A stretch of DNA of 5,153 nucleotides from NCBI GenBank assembly GCA_023246985.1, contig JAHFHJ010000111.1, forward strand, positions 1 to 5,153, read 5' to 3'. The notes below the pieces were generated by a model. The model saw only the letters and a list, made by a program, of their open reading frames with translations, had not been told where the DNA came from and did no database searches. Origin of the DNA: Candidatus Omnitrophota bacterium. Lineage in GTDB: Bacteria > Omnitrophota > Omnitrophia > Omnitrophales > Aquincolibacteriaceae. This document shows, in pieces, positions 5,143-5,153 of the stretch (the first letter of the stretch is position 1; each line of letters opens with the position of its first letter). The position numbers and the translations under genes were made by a program.

Positions 5143-5153
5143 GCCGGTTCAAT

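Overview
The window holds three recognisable protein genes and one tRNA gene, all on the + strand. It looks like a chromosomal segment of a moderately GC-rich bacterium: a housekeeping half (uvrB and the initiator tRNA) is followed by an accessory half (structured intergenic DNA and an AbiE-type toxin-antitoxin operon). The UvrB is complete and the tRNA carries bacterial initiator hallmarks with an encoded CCA. The lineage cannot be fixed from this sequence alone. The UvrB helicase motif VI reads QIAGRAARH instead of the common QTIGRAARN, which recalls PVC or Omnitrophota-like lineages, but that is a weak guess.

Layout. 1-173: leader with a strong G-quadruplex motif (70-87), a TATAAT box (120-125) and a purine-rich ribosome binding site. 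174-2216: uvrB. 2213-2240: a promoter overlapping the uvrB stop codon, with a GC-rich discriminator, driving initiator tRNA-fMet (2337-2413), which ends at a strong intrinsic terminator (2421-2456). 2559-2579: an exact 21-bp second copy of the 3' end of that tRNA, again followed by an intrinsic terminator (2593-2625). Together they define a 166-bp unit bounded by tRNA-derived direct repeats, with an imperfect hairpin inside. 2626-3353: about 730 bases without a convincing gene, containing two long imperfect hairpins (2707-2775 and 3124-3237). 3354-3426: sigma70-type promoter and a 49-bp nested palindrome that covers the -10 box, ribosome binding site and start codon of the next gene. 3425-4231 and 4221-5087: overlapping genes for an AbiEi-family antitoxin/repressor and an AbiEii-family nucleotidyltransferase toxin. 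5099-5142: a palindrome and three AATTRGGTA repeats just after the toxin gene.

How the parts may work together. uvrB serves nucleotide excision repair and the tRNA serves translation initiation; they are merely neighbours. The AbiE pair is a self-contained defence/toxin-antitoxin operon whose promoter carries a palindrome well placed for autorepression by AbiEi. Duplication of the tRNA 3' end is the classic scar of site-specific integration, so the DNA downstream of 2414 is plausibly acquired. No integrase is visible in the window, so this remains inference. The most interesting observations are the 166-bp tRNA-end unit, the 49-bp palindrome at the abiE start, and the two long intergenic hairpins.
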